A stretch of DNA of 64,000 bases from Nonomuraea fuscirosea (GTDB taxonomy: Bacteria > Actinomycetota > Actinomycetes > Streptosporangiales > Streptosporangiaceae). The notes below the pieces were generated by a model. That model saw nothing but the letters and a program-made list of their open reading frames with translations. It did no database searches and was not told the origin of the DNA. The translations under genes and the position numbers were made by a program. The stretch is taken from assembly GCF_003001935.1 (NCBI RefSeq), contig NZ_PVNG01000007.1:1-64000 (forward strand). The letters run 5' to 3'. Shown here piece by piece: positions 42,087 through 51,152 of this stretch (positions within the stretch are counted from its first letter, which is position 1; every line of letters begins with the position of its first letter).

Positions 42087-42572
42087 CTACTGCAAGGGCG
42101 TCATGTCTATAAGCACGTACGCGTCTGCTCTCGGTGACTCCATGACCGAATCGGGCACGTCGGCGCCCCAGCCCGCGAGGTCTTGGATGGGTGCGATGCT
42201 CAAGGAAGTGAAGGCCCATTCAGGCGATTCCATGGAGATGTGATCGGTGATCGGCTCAGCCGACTTCACCCAGCCATGTCTTTCCAGAGCAGTTCGAGCT
42301 GTGGCAGAAGCTTCTTTGAAGGATGAAGCGCCGACGTCCATGATCAGAATATTGCTGACCTGGACGGTGCGCTCGTAGAAGGGATCCACTGTCGTCTGCG
42401 CCACGACCGTACCGATGCTGCTGACCTCGCGAACTGCGTCAGGTTCGACTTCGAGGGTCTCCAAGGGCAGAAGTCCCTCGCCGAAGGCGACGCGCTGGAC
42501 CGCTGCCGCACCACTCACGAGGAGATAGAGGGATCCCGCCGCGAGGAGCACGATGGCCCATAACCTCAACAT
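42087..42572 (-). CDS. membrane-anchored hypothetical protein
   Basis: A 161-aa protein. Residues 4-24 form one membrane segment or uncleaved signal (LWAIVLLAAGSLYLLVSGAAA). The rest is an extracytoplasmic alpha/beta domain with no Cys. ATG 42572 follows GGGGAGA. It is 49 bp from the preceding 117-aa gene on the same strand. Function unknown. Confidence 0.65.
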   Translation of the reverse strand: MLRLWAIVLLAAGSLYLLVSGAAAVQRVAFGEGLLPLETLEVEPDAVREVSSIGTVVAQTTVDPFYERTVQVSNILIMDVGASSFKEASATARTALERHGWVKSAEPITDHISMESPEWAFTSLSIAPIQDLAGWGADVPDSVMESPRADAYVLIDMTPLQ

Positions 42573-42764
42573 GGATATCTCCCCGCATGGGCCGTCGCTG
42601 ATCATCGACTGACGCTGATCATAGGCCTCTCTCCTCTTCCGGAGGGGAGCCATTTACGGAAGCCACCGTGTCGTGGGTGTGACGGGCTCGGTTAGCTGGT
42701 GACGGTTGTCATGATCGCTTGTAGGGTGGGGCGTTCGTTCCCATCGCTTCCGAACCCCCCCAGG

Positions 42765-43577
42765 ATGCGTCTCGTGTTATCTCGCCATCGTTCGGCCCTG
42801 CCTGCCCTGATCCTCACGAGTCTGTACGGCGCCGCGCTGGCGGTCGCCCTCGTCGTCACCTTGGTCTCCGGAGACCTCGGTCCGTTGTGGTGGGTGACGC
42901 TGTTCGTGCCCGTGGCCGAAGGGGCCGTGGTGACGCCGCAGAGTCTGCTCGTCCCGGTTCTGGCCGGGATGGCCTGGGCGTGGGCGATCTGGCAGAGCCT
43001 GCGCGGGCCGTCGGCGGGGTCGGCGGCCGAGCAGGATCAGGACATCGTGCGGTTGCGCATCACGCTTTACGTCGCGGCGGCGGCGACGTGGTTGTTCCAC
43101 GTCACTGCGTCGTTGAGCTGGGAAGTCGGGATAGTGATCAGTTCCGCCGCGATGTGGGTGGTCGTGCTGCGGTTCGCGCGGGTGCTGGACGGCGACCAGA
43201 TGTTCACGCGGGGCCTGGGGGTGCTGGGGTACGGCGGTTTCACCGTCATCGGCCTGTTCGACCTCGTCGGCGTGCCTGCCCTGGACCGGGCGGCAACGTT
43301 CTGCGGCTTGGCCAGCCTGATCTGGTTGGCGCTGGTCCTGCGGGACCAATGGGGCGATGACCGCTGGGGGAGGGCGACCTTCGCGTACGGTACGGCCTCC
43401 CTGGTTGCGCCGATTCTGCTGACACTGGCCGCGATGCCGTTCTCGGGCGTGGCGGACGTCGTCGAGGTGCCCAGTGTGGTCGGGAACGTGCTGCTCATGA
43501 TCTGGCTGGCCCGCACCGCTCACGACCTGGCCGTTCCGCGCCACGAACCGGCCGCCCAGACCGCGCTGGAGGCGTGA
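42765..43577 (+). CDS. multi-pass membrane protein of unknown function
   Basis: About 270 aa with eight hydrophobic segments spread along the whole length (for example ALILTSLYGAALAVALVVTL and ITLYVAAAATWLFHVTASLSW). There is no transporter signature and no charged pore residue pattern that I recognise. The start is uncertain: ATG 42765 or GTG 42774; the longer frame to 42699 lacks hydrophobic residues. It is convergent with the MerR gene. Confidence 0.6.
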   Translation: MRLVLSRHRSALPALILTSLYGAALAVALVVTLVSGDLGPLWWVTLFVPVAEGAVVTPQSLLVPVLAGMAWAWAIWQSLRGPSAGSAAEQDQDIVRLRITLYVAAAATWLFHVTASLSWEVGIVISSAAMWVVVLRFARVLDGDQMFTRGLGVLGYGGFTVIGLFDLVGVPALDRAATFCGLASLIWLALVLRDQWGDDRWGRATFAYGTASLVAPILLTLAAMPFSGVADVVEVPSVVGNVLLMIWLARTAHDLAVPRHEPAAQTALEA

Positions 43578-43593
43578 GCCGACCAGAGATCGC

Positions 43594-44001
43594 TCAGGCG
43601 GGGACGGGCTCCTGGCAGGCATGGTCGAAGGGCGGGTAGTCGTCGCCGGCCATGCGGTCGGCCGCGTCGATGTAGTCGGCGAGAGCGTCGCGGGATCGTG
43701 CGAGTCTGTCCAGCTGATCGTCCAGCCGCCGCAGCCGGGACCGCATTGCGGTCAGCAGTTCGGGGCAGCCGAGCAGTTCCGGGGCCTCGCCGACCGCGCA
43801 GGGCAGCAGGTACGCGATGTCCTCCGAGGACAGACCGGCGCCGAGCAGCTGCCGGATCTGCTTGACCCGCAGTACGGCGCTGTCGTCGTACTCGCGGTAG
43901 CCGTTCGCGCCGCGTTCCGCGTCCAGCAGACCCTGGGCCTCGTAGTAACGCAACTGATGGGCGTTCACGCCCGTCCGGCGGCTCAGTTCCCCGATCAGCA
44001 T
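43594..44001 (-). CDS. MerR-family regulator
   Basis: A 135-aa protein: MerR HTH (LIGELSRRTGVNAHQLRYYEAQGLLDAERGANGYREYDDSAVLRV) and a dimerisation helix. One Cys pair region (PCAVGEAPELLGCPE) could bind a metal or ligand, but the SoxR Cys cluster is absent. It is divergent from the imine-reductase-like gene with 49 bp between starts, so it is the probable regulator of that gene. Confidence 0.9.
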   Translation of the reverse strand: MLIGELSRRTGVNAHQLRYYEAQGLLDAERGANGYREYDDSAVLRVKQIRQLLGAGLSSEDIAYLLPCAVGEAPELLGCPELLTAMRSRLRRLDDQLDRLARSRDALADYIDAADRMAGDDYPPFDHACQEPVPA

Positions 44002-44012
44002 CGAACCCTCAC

Positions 44013-44043
44013 TTGACCTTCACACCGGTATCAACGTTGACGA
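44013..44043 (+). promoter_or_regulatory. MerR-type promoter of the imine reductase gene
   Basis: TTGACC at 44013-44018 and TGACGA at 44038-44043 are separated by 19 bp, the long spacer typical of MerR-activated promoters; a CACACCGGTATC segment lies in the spacer, centred on ACCGGT. The start codon is 8 bp downstream, so the transcript would be almost leaderless. Confidence 0.4.
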
Positions 44044-44050
44044 TGCTGCC

Positions 44051-44935
44051 ATGAACAGCAGAACCGATACACCCGTGACCGTCATCGGACTCGGACTGAT
44101 GGGCCGGGCGCTCGCCGGCGCGTTCCTGAAAGCAGGGCATCCCACGACCGTGTGGAACCGTACGCCGGCCAAGGCCGGGCCGTTGGTGGACCGGGGCGCG
44201 CGACCGGCGCCGACGGTCGGCGAGGCGATCAGGGCGAGCTCTCTGACGATCATCTGCGTCACCGACTACCAGGCCGTGTACGAGCTGCTCGGCGCGGATG
44301 AAACCGAGCTGGACGGCACGACGTTGATCAACCTGACCTCGGGCGACTCGGCCCAGGCCAGGCAGGCCGCCCGCTGGGCCGAGCAGCGCGGCGCCCGCTA
44401 CCTTGACGGCGCCGTCATGGCCGTCCCCCCGGCGATCGGCACCCCCGAGGCGGTGATCCTGCACAGCGGGCCGCAGCCGGACTTCGACGCGCACAGGCCG
44501 GCGCTCGACGCGCTCGGCACCGTCACCTACCTGGGGGCGGACCATGGACTGGCGTCCCTGTACGACGTGGCCGGCCTCGCCATGATGTGGAGCATGCTGA
44601 ACGCCTGGCTGCAGGGCACGGCCCTGCTCGGAACGGCCGGGGTCGACGCCGTCACGTTCGCGCCGTTCGCGCGGCAGCTGGCCGCCGTCGTGGCCGACTG
44701 GCTGCCCGGGTACGCCGAGCAGATCGACCGGGGCTCCTTCCCGGCCGAGGTGTCGGCCCTGGAGACCGACGTGCGGGCGATGTCCCATCTGATCGAGGAG
44801 AGCGAGGCGGTGGGGGTCAACGCCGAGCTGCCGAAGCTGATCAAGGCGATGGCCGACCGCTCGATCGCGGCCGGGCATGGTGGCGAGCAGTATCCGGTGC
44901 TGATCGAGGAGTTCCGTACGCCCCGAAACGATTGA
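44051..44935 (+). CDS. imine-reductase-like NADP-dependent oxidoreductase
   Basis: A 294-aa protein of the 6-phosphogluconate/beta-hydroxyacid dehydrogenase superfamily. The Rossmann motif VIGLGLMGRALAGAFLKAGH continues into TTVWNRTPAKA, the NADPH-binding WNRT signature of imine reductases; ASLYDVAGL places Asp172 where the catalytic Asp of many imine reductases lies. The C-terminal helical domain starts near residue 165. It should reduce cyclic imines or a related C=N or C=O substrate. It is divergent from a MerR regulator. Confidence 0.85.
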   Translation: MNSRTDTPVTVIGLGLMGRALAGAFLKAGHPTTVWNRTPAKAGPLVDRGARPAPTVGEAIRASSLTIICVTDYQAVYELLGADETELDGTTLINLTSGDSAQARQAARWAEQRGARYLDGAVMAVPPAIGTPEAVILHSGPQPDFDAHRPALDALGTVTYLGADHGLASLYDVAGLAMMWSMLNAWLQGTALLGTAGVDAVTFAPFARQLAAVVADWLPGYAEQIDRGSFPAEVSALETDVRAMSHLIEESEAVGVNAELPKLIKAMADRSIAAGHGGEQYPVLIEEFRTPRND

Positions 44936-44952
44936 GCGCGCCAGAGCCGATG

Positions 44953-44980
44953 AGGCCCGTCCGAGCTGCCGGACGGGCCT
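44953..44980. terminator. bidirectional terminator
   Basis: AGGCCCGTCCG (44953-44963) and CGGACGGGCCT (44970-44980) form a perfect 11-bp stem with a 6-nt loop between convergent genes. Confidence 0.85.
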
Positions 44981-45001
44981 TCGTGCTGTCCGGCGGCGTG
45001 G

Positions 45002-45382
45002 TCACTTCTGCTCTTCCACCTGGTGTCCCGCTTCCCGCAGCGCCATGACGGCCTGCTCCCTCTGCTGCCGTGGAACGAGCACCAGATCGGCGTGCACGGT
45101 CGAGGCGACGAACACCGGAACGGCCGCCTCCGCCAGGGGTTTGACGATCGCCGCCAGCATCCCGGGGACGTCCAGGTCGTGGGCGGTGGCTCCGCCGTAG
45201 AAGGCGATCCACCGTTCCTCATCGGGCGGTCCGGCGGGAGGGGCCTCGCGCACGACGGTCAGCCCTTCGGGCGCGCGGACGAGCACCTGCCAGCCGTCTC
45301 CCGGAGACGCGTCGTGCGGCAACTGCTCGATGACGAACGCGGGAGCGAGGATCCGCAGGTGCTGGGACGTGAGCGAGGTCAT
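45002..45382 (-). CDS. ACT-domain protein
   Basis: A 126-aa protein of the ACT_3-like type: a first half with the GDGWQVLVRAPEGLTVVRE strand region and a second ACT repeat (DVPGMLAAIVKPLAEAAVPVFVASTVHADLVLVP). Such proteins bind small ligands, often amino acids. ATG 45382 starts MTSLTSQH; upstream sequence in frame is non-coding-like. It stands alone, divergent from the ECF sigma gene. Confidence 0.85.
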   Translation of the reverse strand: MTSLTSQHLRILAPAFVIEQLPHDASPGDGWQVLVRAPEGLTVVREAPPAGPPDEERWIAFYGGATAHDLDVPGMLAAIVKPLAEAAVPVFVASTVHADLVLVPRQQREQAVMALREAGHQVEEQK

Positions 45383-45449
45383 GGGCGTGTGTCTACCAGA
45401 CCGGTGACGCCCGTCCGTGAACACCTGAGCCTCTCGCGACAAGACACAG

Positions 45450-46079
45450 GTGACATCTCGAAGGGAGTCCAGTGACGAAAGCAGATCAGCCGTGGTGACG
45501 GACACGTCGCCGCTGGTGGTGGACGCCGAGATCATCACGCGTTCCCTCGATGATCCGGAGCAGTTCTCCGCCCTGTTCGACCGCTACGCCGCGACGCTCT
45601 ACCGGTACGTCTCCTTCCGGCTCGGCCGGGAACTCGCCGAAGATCTTGTCGGAGAGACGTTCCTGATCGCGTTCCGCCGGCGGCACACGTACGACATCGC
45701 CTACCGCGACGCCCGGCCCTGGCTGCTGGGCATCGCGACGAAACTCGTCACCGGCCACCGCCGGAGCGAGGTCAGCCGCTACCGCGCGCTGGAACGGCAG
45801 AGCCCGGCCCAGCCCGTGGAGGGGCCGGAAGAGGCGATCGCCCGCGATATGACCGCGCGAGGGTCGCGGACCGCCCTGCTGGACGCGCTCGCGAAGCTGT
45901 CGCGGGGCGATCGGGACGTTCTGCTCATGGTCGCCTGGAGCGACATGACGTACGAAGAAGCGGCCCGCGCGCTCGGCATCCCGGTCGGCACGGTCAAGTC
46001 ACGGCTCAATCGCGCCCGGCGCAAGGTGCGCCACGCGCTGGGCGGAATCAACCCGTTGGAGGAGCACGGTCATGGATGA
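45450..46079 (+). CDS. ECF sigma factor
   Basis: About 194-209 aa. Region 2 (FDRYAATLYRYVSFRLGRELAEDLVGETFLIAFRRRHTYD) and region 4 (LLMVAWSDMTYEEAARALGIPVGTVKSRLNRARRKVRHAL) are complete, without the SnoaL extension of SigJ. The start is GTG 45450 or GTG 45495. It overlaps the next gene by 8 bp, whose product is a membrane protein of the kind paired with ECF sigma factors in actinomycetes. Confidence 0.9.
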   Translation: MTSRRESSDESRSAVVTDTSPLVVDAEIITRSLDDPEQFSALFDRYAATLYRYVSFRLGRELAEDLVGETFLIAFRRRHTYDIAYRDARPWLLGIATKLVTGHRRSEVSRYRALERQSPAQPVEGPEEAIARDMTARGSRTALLDALAKLSRGDRDVLLMVAWSDMTYEEAARALGIPVGTVKSRLNRARRKVRHALGGINPLEEHGHG

Positions 46080-46794
46080 ACTGAAGACGCTCATCGGAGA
46101 GCTGGAGCACGAGCCGCCCGGGTCCCTGGCCCGGCAGCGACTCCGCCTCGTGCAGGAGGCGACGGAGACATCGCCTGGTCGAGGCCGGAGGAGGCCGCTT
46201 CCGCTCCTGGGCGCGCGGCGGCTCGCGGTGGGCGCGGCCGTGGCGGCGGCCGTCGCGGTGGGTGTGGCCGTGCCCTCCCTGCTCGGTTCCGCCGAGCCGG
46301 CCTACGCCCTGACGAAGAACCAGGACGGGTCGATCAACCTCAAGATCTACGACTTCAGGGAGCCCGCGCAGGTCGAGAGGGAGCTCAAGGATTGGGGGGT
46401 GACGGCCGACATCACCTATCTGCCTCTCGGCCGGCGCTGCGGGAACGCCAGGGCGCCCTTCCTCAAGGAGGACCAGGTCGACGTGAGCAAGGAGGAACTG
46501 GCGAGCGACGATGCCGCCGTGCGGGCCAGGGTTCGGGAGAGACTGGGCCGGACGCCCTCTGCCCAGGCGATTCGCCCGCGAGACGGCATCACCATCTACC
46601 CCCGCCACATCCGGCCGGGCCAGATCGCGATGATCGAGGTCATGGAGAATCCGGTCGCGCCCACGGTGGAGCGTCCCGGGGTCGCCTGGCAGTTCAGCGG
46701 GCGGCTGACGACCGGGCCCGTCGCGCCGTGCGAGGTCGTGGCGGACCCGTCGGCCGATGAGATCGGCGACGCCACGCCACCGCCCGGCAGCTGA
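46072..46794 (+). CDS. membrane partner of the ECF sigma factor (anti-sigma-like)
   Basis: A 240-aa protein with a cytoplasmic N-terminus of about 45 residues (MDELKTLIGELEHEPPGSLA and on), one membrane segment (about 51-72, RRLAVGAAVAAAVAVGVAVPSLL) and a 165-residue extracytoplasmic domain. The layout fits the CU044_5270-type proteins encoded with ECF factors, which may sense envelope signals. No zinc-binding HxxxCxxC motif is present, so it is not a ZAS anti-sigma factor. Confidence 0.7.
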   Translation: MDELKTLIGELEHEPPGSLARQRLRLVQEATETSPGRGRRRPLPLLGARRLAVGAAVAAAVAVGVAVPSLLGSAEPAYALTKNQDGSINLKIYDFREPAQVERELKDWGVTADITYLPLGRRCGNARAPFLKEDQVDVSKEELASDDAAVRARVRERLGRTPSAQAIRPRDGITIYPRHIRPGQIAMIEVMENPVAPTVERPGVAWQFSGRLTTGPVAPCEVVADPSADEIGDATPPPGS

Positions 46795-46846
46795 CCGCCC
46801 GGCCACCTACGGCTTGGCACCTGACGGCTTGGCGACTGATCGGTCG

Positions 46847-49744
46847 TCAGCGGCGGTGACGGAAGGCGTCGGCGGCGGACCGGTCGATGATCGCCAGCTG
46901 GGTGTGGATCTGATCGGTGGCGGCGGAGTCGCGGTCGCCGAGCAGCGTGTGGGCGTGACGCCAGTGCTCGTGGGCGGCCGGGTGGTCGCCGGCGAGGTGA
47001 TGACAGGCGCCCAGGTGGGCGAGGGTGCTGGCCTCGGCGTACGGGTCGCCGAACTCGCGGAACAGACCCAGGGCACGGCGGTAGCAGGGGACGGCCCCGG
47101 CCGGGTCGCCCAGCTGGAGCCGGGTGTCGGCCAGGCACGACCAGGTGTGGGCCTCATGGGGGCGGTTGCCCAGCCGCTGGTGCAGGAGCAGGGCCCGCTC
47201 GCACAATTCCAGGGCCCGGGCGTGCTGCCCCAGGCGGCCGTGGTGGAAGCCGAGATCGGTGAGCGCGATGGCCCGGCCCGCCTGGTGGTCCAGCCGCTCG
47301 AACAGGTCGTGGGCGCGCCGGGCGGCGTCGAGCGCGTCGGCCTGCCTGCCCTGGAGGGCGTACACGATGTCGCGGTGGTAGTGCGTCCACGCCTGACCGG
47401 CGAGGTCGTCACGCGCTCGGTGCAGGGCGGCGTCGAGGTTGCGGTGGGCGTCGCCGAAGCGGCCCAGGTCGGCCAGCGCGAAGGCCAGGTTGCGGTACGC
47501 GCGGGACTCCTCCACCGGGTCGCCCAGCCGCGCGGCGGCGGCCACGGCGGCCTGCTGGGTCTCGGCCCGGTCGTGCCAGAAGCCCTGTCCGTGCAGGAAG
47601 ACGAACATCGCCCGCGCCAGGTGGCAGACCTGCCGGTCCAGGCCCAGGTCTGCGGCCGGCTCCAGGACGGCGAGCAGGGCGGGGCGCTCGGCCGCGAACC
47701 AGGCCGCCGCCGCGTCCCGTCCACCCAGGTCGGTGACACACACGCCCGTCGCCGGCGCGGCGGCGCCGACGGTCTCGACGTCCTCCTGCGCTCCTCCCTC
47801 CGTGTCCCCTTCCGCGTCGCCGCCGAGCAACCGATGGGCGGTGTACGCGGTACGGGCGTAGTGGTCGATGAGGCGGCGCCGCGCGGCGTCCCGGTCCGCG
47901 TCGTGGGCCTGGCAGAGCTCGGAGGCGTAGGCGCGCAGCAGATCGTGGCAGGACCAGCGGCCGGGAACGGGTTCGGTGAGCAGGTTGGCGCGGGTCAGTT
48001 CGGCGAGGGGCGCCCGTACCTCGGAGATCGGAAGGCCCGCCAGGCTGGCGGCGGCGGCGGTCGTGCTGTCCGGGCCCGGATGCAGCCCGGCGACCAGCCG
48101 GAACAGCCGTGCCGCCGGGTCGCCGAGCGAGTCGTACGACCACGAGAAGATCGCCCGTACGCCGGCGACGCGGTCCAAGGCCCCGAGGGTGTCCCGGAGC
48201 TCGGTGGCGAGCGCGTCGAGCGGGTGCGCGGGGTGGATCGCGGCGCGGGCGGCGACGATCGCGAGCGCCAGCGGCAGCCCGGCGCAGCGGCGGACGATCT
48301 CCTCGACGGCGTCAGGTCGGGCGGTGATCCGCTCCTGGCCGAGCCGGGCGGACAGCAGCCGCCTCGCCTCGTCCGGCGGCAGCAGGCCGAGGGGGAGCGG
48401 ACGCGCGCCGTACGTCATGACCAGCTCGGTGAGGTGATCGCGGCTGGTGACCAGCACCAGGCAGCCGGGCGCCCCGGGGAGCAGCGGGGTGACCTGGCCG
48501 GCGTCGCGGGCGTTGTCCAGCAGGACCAGCATGCGCCGTCCGGCCAGCAGGCTGCGGTAGAGACCGGCCTGCGCGTCCAGGCCGTCCGGGATCCGGTGCG
48601 GCGGCACCTCCAGCGCGTCCAGTAACGCGCGGACAGCCGTCGCCGGTCGTACCGCCTCCCCAGAGGGGTCGTATCCGCGCAGATCGACATGGAGCCGGCC
48701 GTCCGGGAACCGGTCGGCGACCCGGTGTGCCCAGTGCACCGCGAGCGTGGTCTTCCCGATCCCCGCCGGGCCGGAGATGACCGTGATCGACGGCGCCGGG
48801 GACCGTGTCTCCTCCGGCGACCCGAGCAGCGCGTCCAGCGCCGCCAGCTCGGCCTCCCGCCCGGCGAACCCGACGACGGCGGCGGGTAACTGACTGGGCA
48901 CCGTGCTCCCGGCCCCCGAGGCGTCGGCGGCGGGCAGTCGACTGGGTACCTTGCGCCCGTCCACCGGGGCGCCTGCGGCGGGCGTTGGGTCGGCCATCGT
49001 GCGCCTGGCTGCCGGGGCGCCTGCGGTGAGCAGGTCGGCATGGACCTGCCGCAGCTCGGGGCTGGGGTCCACGCCCAGTTCGGCGGCGAGCCGGCGCCGG
49101 ATCGTCTCGTACCGCTCCAGCGCCTCGGCGGGACGGCCGGACGACTCCAGCACCCGCAGCAGCCGCGCCCACAACGATTCGCGCAGCGGATGCCGGTCGG
49201 CGGCCCTGGCCAGCGGGTCCGGGTCCGGCCGCGTTCCGTGGGCCAGGTCCAGATCGACCCGGCGCTCCAGCGCGCTCAGGTACCGATCGTGCAGCGCGGG
49301 GGCCGCGAAGTGCTCCAGCCAGTCCGATCGGATCCCGTCGAAGGGGGCGCCGCGCCACAGCGCCAGCGCCTCGGCCAGCCGGGACCGCTCGGCCGCCGGA
49401 TCGGATGCCGCCGCGGCCTCGTCGATCAGATGGCCGAAGCGCAGCGCGTCCACCTGATCGGGCTCGGCCGCCAGCAGGTAGCCGCCCGGCCGGGCCGCGA
49501 TCAGTTCGGCGGTGCCCAGCGCGCGGCGTACGCGCTTGACGGTGGTACGGAGATTGGCCCGCGGGTCGCCGCGCGGATCGGCGCCCCACACCGCGCTCAC
49601 CAGTCTTTCCGCCGGTACGGCCCGGCCCACCGACATCGCCAGCACCGCCAGCAACGCGCGCTGCCGCCCCGGGGGCAGCTCGACCGGCAGCCCGGACACG
49701 GAAACGCGCAGCGGCCCCAGCAGCTCGACGGCCAGCACGCGCAT
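46847..49744 (-). CDS. AfsR/SARP-type regulator with NB-ARC and TPR domains
   Basis: A 965-aa protein: an OmpR-type wHTH (about 1-95), a BTAD bacterial activator domain (about 96-240), an NB-ARC/STAND ATPase (Walker A GPAGIGKTTLAVHW near 320, Walker B MLVLLDNARDA) and C-terminal TPR repeats (about 680-950). The architecture is that of AfsR, a pleiotropic activator of secondary metabolism. ATG 49744 has AGGAG at a proper distance; GTG 49747 is too close. No biosynthetic cluster is adjacent, so its targets are elsewhere or it is global. Confidence 0.9.
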   Translation of the reverse strand: MRVLAVELLGPLRVSVSGLPVELPPGRQRALLAVLAMSVGRAVPAERLVSAVWGADPRGDPRANLRTTVKRVRRALGTAELIAARPGGYLLAAEPDQVDALRFGHLIDEAAAASDPAAERSRLAEALALWRGAPFDGIRSDWLEHFAAPALHDRYLSALERRVDLDLAHGTRPDPDPLARAADRHPLRESLWARLLRVLESSGRPAEALERYETIRRRLAAELGVDPSPELRQVHADLLTAGAPAARRTMADPTPAAGAPVDGRKVPSRLPAADASGAGSTVPSQLPAAVVGFAGREAELAALDALLGSPEETRSPAPSITVISGPAGIGKTTLAVHWAHRVADRFPDGRLHVDLRGYDPSGEAVRPATAVRALLDALEVPPHRIPDGLDAQAGLYRSLLAGRRMLVLLDNARDAGQVTPLLPGAPGCLVLVTSRDHLTELVMTYGARPLPLGLLPPDEARRLLSARLGQERITARPDAVEEIVRRCAGLPLALAIVAARAAIHPAHPLDALATELRDTLGALDRVAGVRAIFSWSYDSLGDPAARLFRLVAGLHPGPDSTTAAAASLAGLPISEVRAPLAELTRANLLTEPVPGRWSCHDLLRAYASELCQAHDADRDAARRRLIDHYARTAYTAHRLLGGDAEGDTEGGAQEDVETVGAAAPATGVCVTDLGGRDAAAAWFAAERPALLAVLEPAADLGLDRQVCHLARAMFVFLHGQGFWHDRAETQQAAVAAAARLGDPVEESRAYRNLAFALADLGRFGDAHRNLDAALHRARDDLAGQAWTHYHRDIVYALQGRQADALDAARRAHDLFERLDHQAGRAIALTDLGFHHGRLGQHARALELCERALLLHQRLGNRPHEAHTWSCLADTRLQLGDPAGAVPCYRRALGLFREFGDPYAEASTLAHLGACHHLAGDHPAAHEHWRHAHTLLGDRDSAATDQIHTQLAIIDRSAADAFRHRR

Positions 49745-49881
49745 CACTCTCCTTCACACGCCCGGTCCAAAGGTGAGTGTCACTGGGCTGACACCACTCT
49801 GTCACCCCGGGTCCGCCACGATGGCGATCGCGCGAGCGTGATCCACCGGGAGATCCCGGATCGAGACCGCAGGAGGTCACA

Positions 49882-50436
49882 GTGTCCATATCCGTGCTCG
49901 ACATGTCGGTGTCCCTCGACGGGTACATCGCCGATCCCGACGATTTCCTCGGCGGCGACGACGGCGAGCGGTTGCACCGATGGGCGGACGCGAAGGGTGA
50001 GCCGGGCGAAAGGTTCGCGGAGGAATGGCGGGCCGCCGGGGCGGTGGTCGCGGGGCGGCGGACGGCCGAGCTCATGGACCACTGGGGTGGTGATCACAAC
50101 GGTCTGCCGATCTTCGTGCCCAGTCACCGGCCGCCGGGCCCGGCCGCCCGCTGGAACTATCCGCTGGTGACGTACGTGACCGACGGGATCGAGAGCACGA
50201 TGGCGCAGGCGAAGGCCGCCGCCGGGGGCCGGGACGTGCAGGTGCGGGGCGCGTACACGGGGCAACGGGCGATCGAGGCCGGGGTGCTGGACGAGGTGCA
50301 GATCCACCTGGTCCCGGTGCTGCTCGGCCGTGGCCGCCGGCTGTTCGACATCCTGCCGGCGGAGGTCGAGCTGGAGATCGTCCGCGTGATCGACACACCG
50401 AAGGCCACCCACATCCGCTACCGCGTCCGCCGCTGA
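49882..50436 (+). CDS. dihydrofolate-reductase-family protein (RibD C-terminal domain)
   Basis: A 184-aa protein. The N-terminus ISVLDMSVSLDGYIADPDDF and the C-terminus LVPVLLGRGRRLFDIL are the hallmarks of the RibD_C/YyaP-YwjB type. Such proteins are NADPH-dependent reductases of unclear substrate, not the essential DHFR. GTG 49882 follows AGGAGG. It is divergent from the SARP regulator. Confidence 0.9.
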   Translation: MSISVLDMSVSLDGYIADPDDFLGGDDGERLHRWADAKGEPGERFAEEWRAAGAVVAGRRTAELMDHWGGDHNGLPIFVPSHRPPGPAARWNYPLVTYVTDGIESTMAQAKAAAGGRDVQVRGAYTGQRAIEAGVLDEVQIHLVPVLLGRGRRLFDILPAEVELEIVRVIDTPKATHIRYRVRR

Positions 50437-50485
50437 GCCGCGGCGGACGTGGTTGCCGGAGCGGCCGGACCCGGCCGCGAGGCGG

Positions 50486-50543
50486 GCCGGCGTTGACGAG
50501 GATCCGAGCCCGTAGCCGGCGTTGACGAGGATCCGCGCCCGTA
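50486..50543. repeat. tandem 29-bp duplication
   Basis: Two adjacent 29-bp units (50486-50514 and 50515-50543), differing by one base, each containing GCCGGCGTTGACGAGGATCC. They lie between the convergent DHFR-like and ArsR genes. Confidence 0.85.
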
Positions 50544-50559
50544 GCCGGTAGCGGCGCCG

Positions 50560-51129
50560 TCAACGCGTCGGTGGCTCTGGGCTCCGTGCGCCGGGGGCCG
50601 GTACGTCTTCGGGGGGCAGACGGGGGATGTCGGCCCGGTAGAGGCTGAGGAGCAGGCCGTAGGGCTCGGTCGCGAGGTCCGCGGCCTCGTGGTGATCAGG
50701 GCGCAGCGTCTCCAATCGCTCGGCCAGGGCTCGGGCCTGGCCGGGAGTGAGCCAGAGGTGGCGCAGCACGGTGTGGCCGGGGTCTGCTGCCGGGGCAGGC
50801 GACATCTCCGCCAGGGCCGCGTCGAAGAGGAACGCGGCGCCGCCGGCCTCGTCCAGGCGAAAACCGGTGCTGACCAGCTCGAAGCGATGTTCGGTGCCGC
50901 CGCGCACCTGCCTGGTGCTCGCGAGGCGGGCGAGCCCGGCCTCGCGCAGGACGCGTACGTGGTAGCCGACCGTCCCCTTGGTCGAGCCGAGCGCCGTGGT
51001 CAGTTCGCCCAGGGTGGCGGGGCGTTGGCGGAGCAGGTTGACCATGCGATGGCGGAGCGGATGGCCCAGCGCCTTGAACTGCGCCGATGAGCGCAAGATC
51101 AGCGGCTGCTTGTCGTCGTCCACGGACAT
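50560..51129 (-). CDS. ArsR-type winged-helix regulator
   Basis: A 189-aa protein. The N-terminal wHTH (FKALGHPLRHRMVNLLRQRPATLGELTTALGSTKGTVGYHVRVLREAGL) is ArsR-like and carries no metal-binding CxC motif, so it is probably a non-metal sensor. The C-terminal half (about 90-189) is an unassigned helical domain. It is divergent from the DUF2218-methyltransferase gene and has an operator-like palindrome just before its start. Confidence 0.9.
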   Translation of the reverse strand: MSVDDDKQPLILRSSAQFKALGHPLRHRMVNLLRQRPATLGELTTALGSTKGTVGYHVRVLREAGLARLASTRQVRGGTEHRFELVSTGFRLDEAGGAAFLFDAALAEMSPAPAADPGHTVLRHLWLTPGQARALAERLETLRPDHHEAADLATEPYGLLLSLYRADIPRLPPEDVPAPGARSPEPPTR

Positions 51130-51130
51130 G

Positions 51131-51152
51131 AGTGTCTAAGAATTTAGACGCT
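51131..51152. promoter_or_regulatory. operator of the ArsR/methyltransferase pair
   Basis: GTCTAA (51134-51139), GAAT, TTAGAC (51144-51149), extended to 9-bp arms with one mismatch. A degenerate second copy (GTCTAAGAAGCTAGATG) is at 51198-51214, directly before the methyltransferase. The first site lies against the arsR start codon. Confidence 0.65.
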
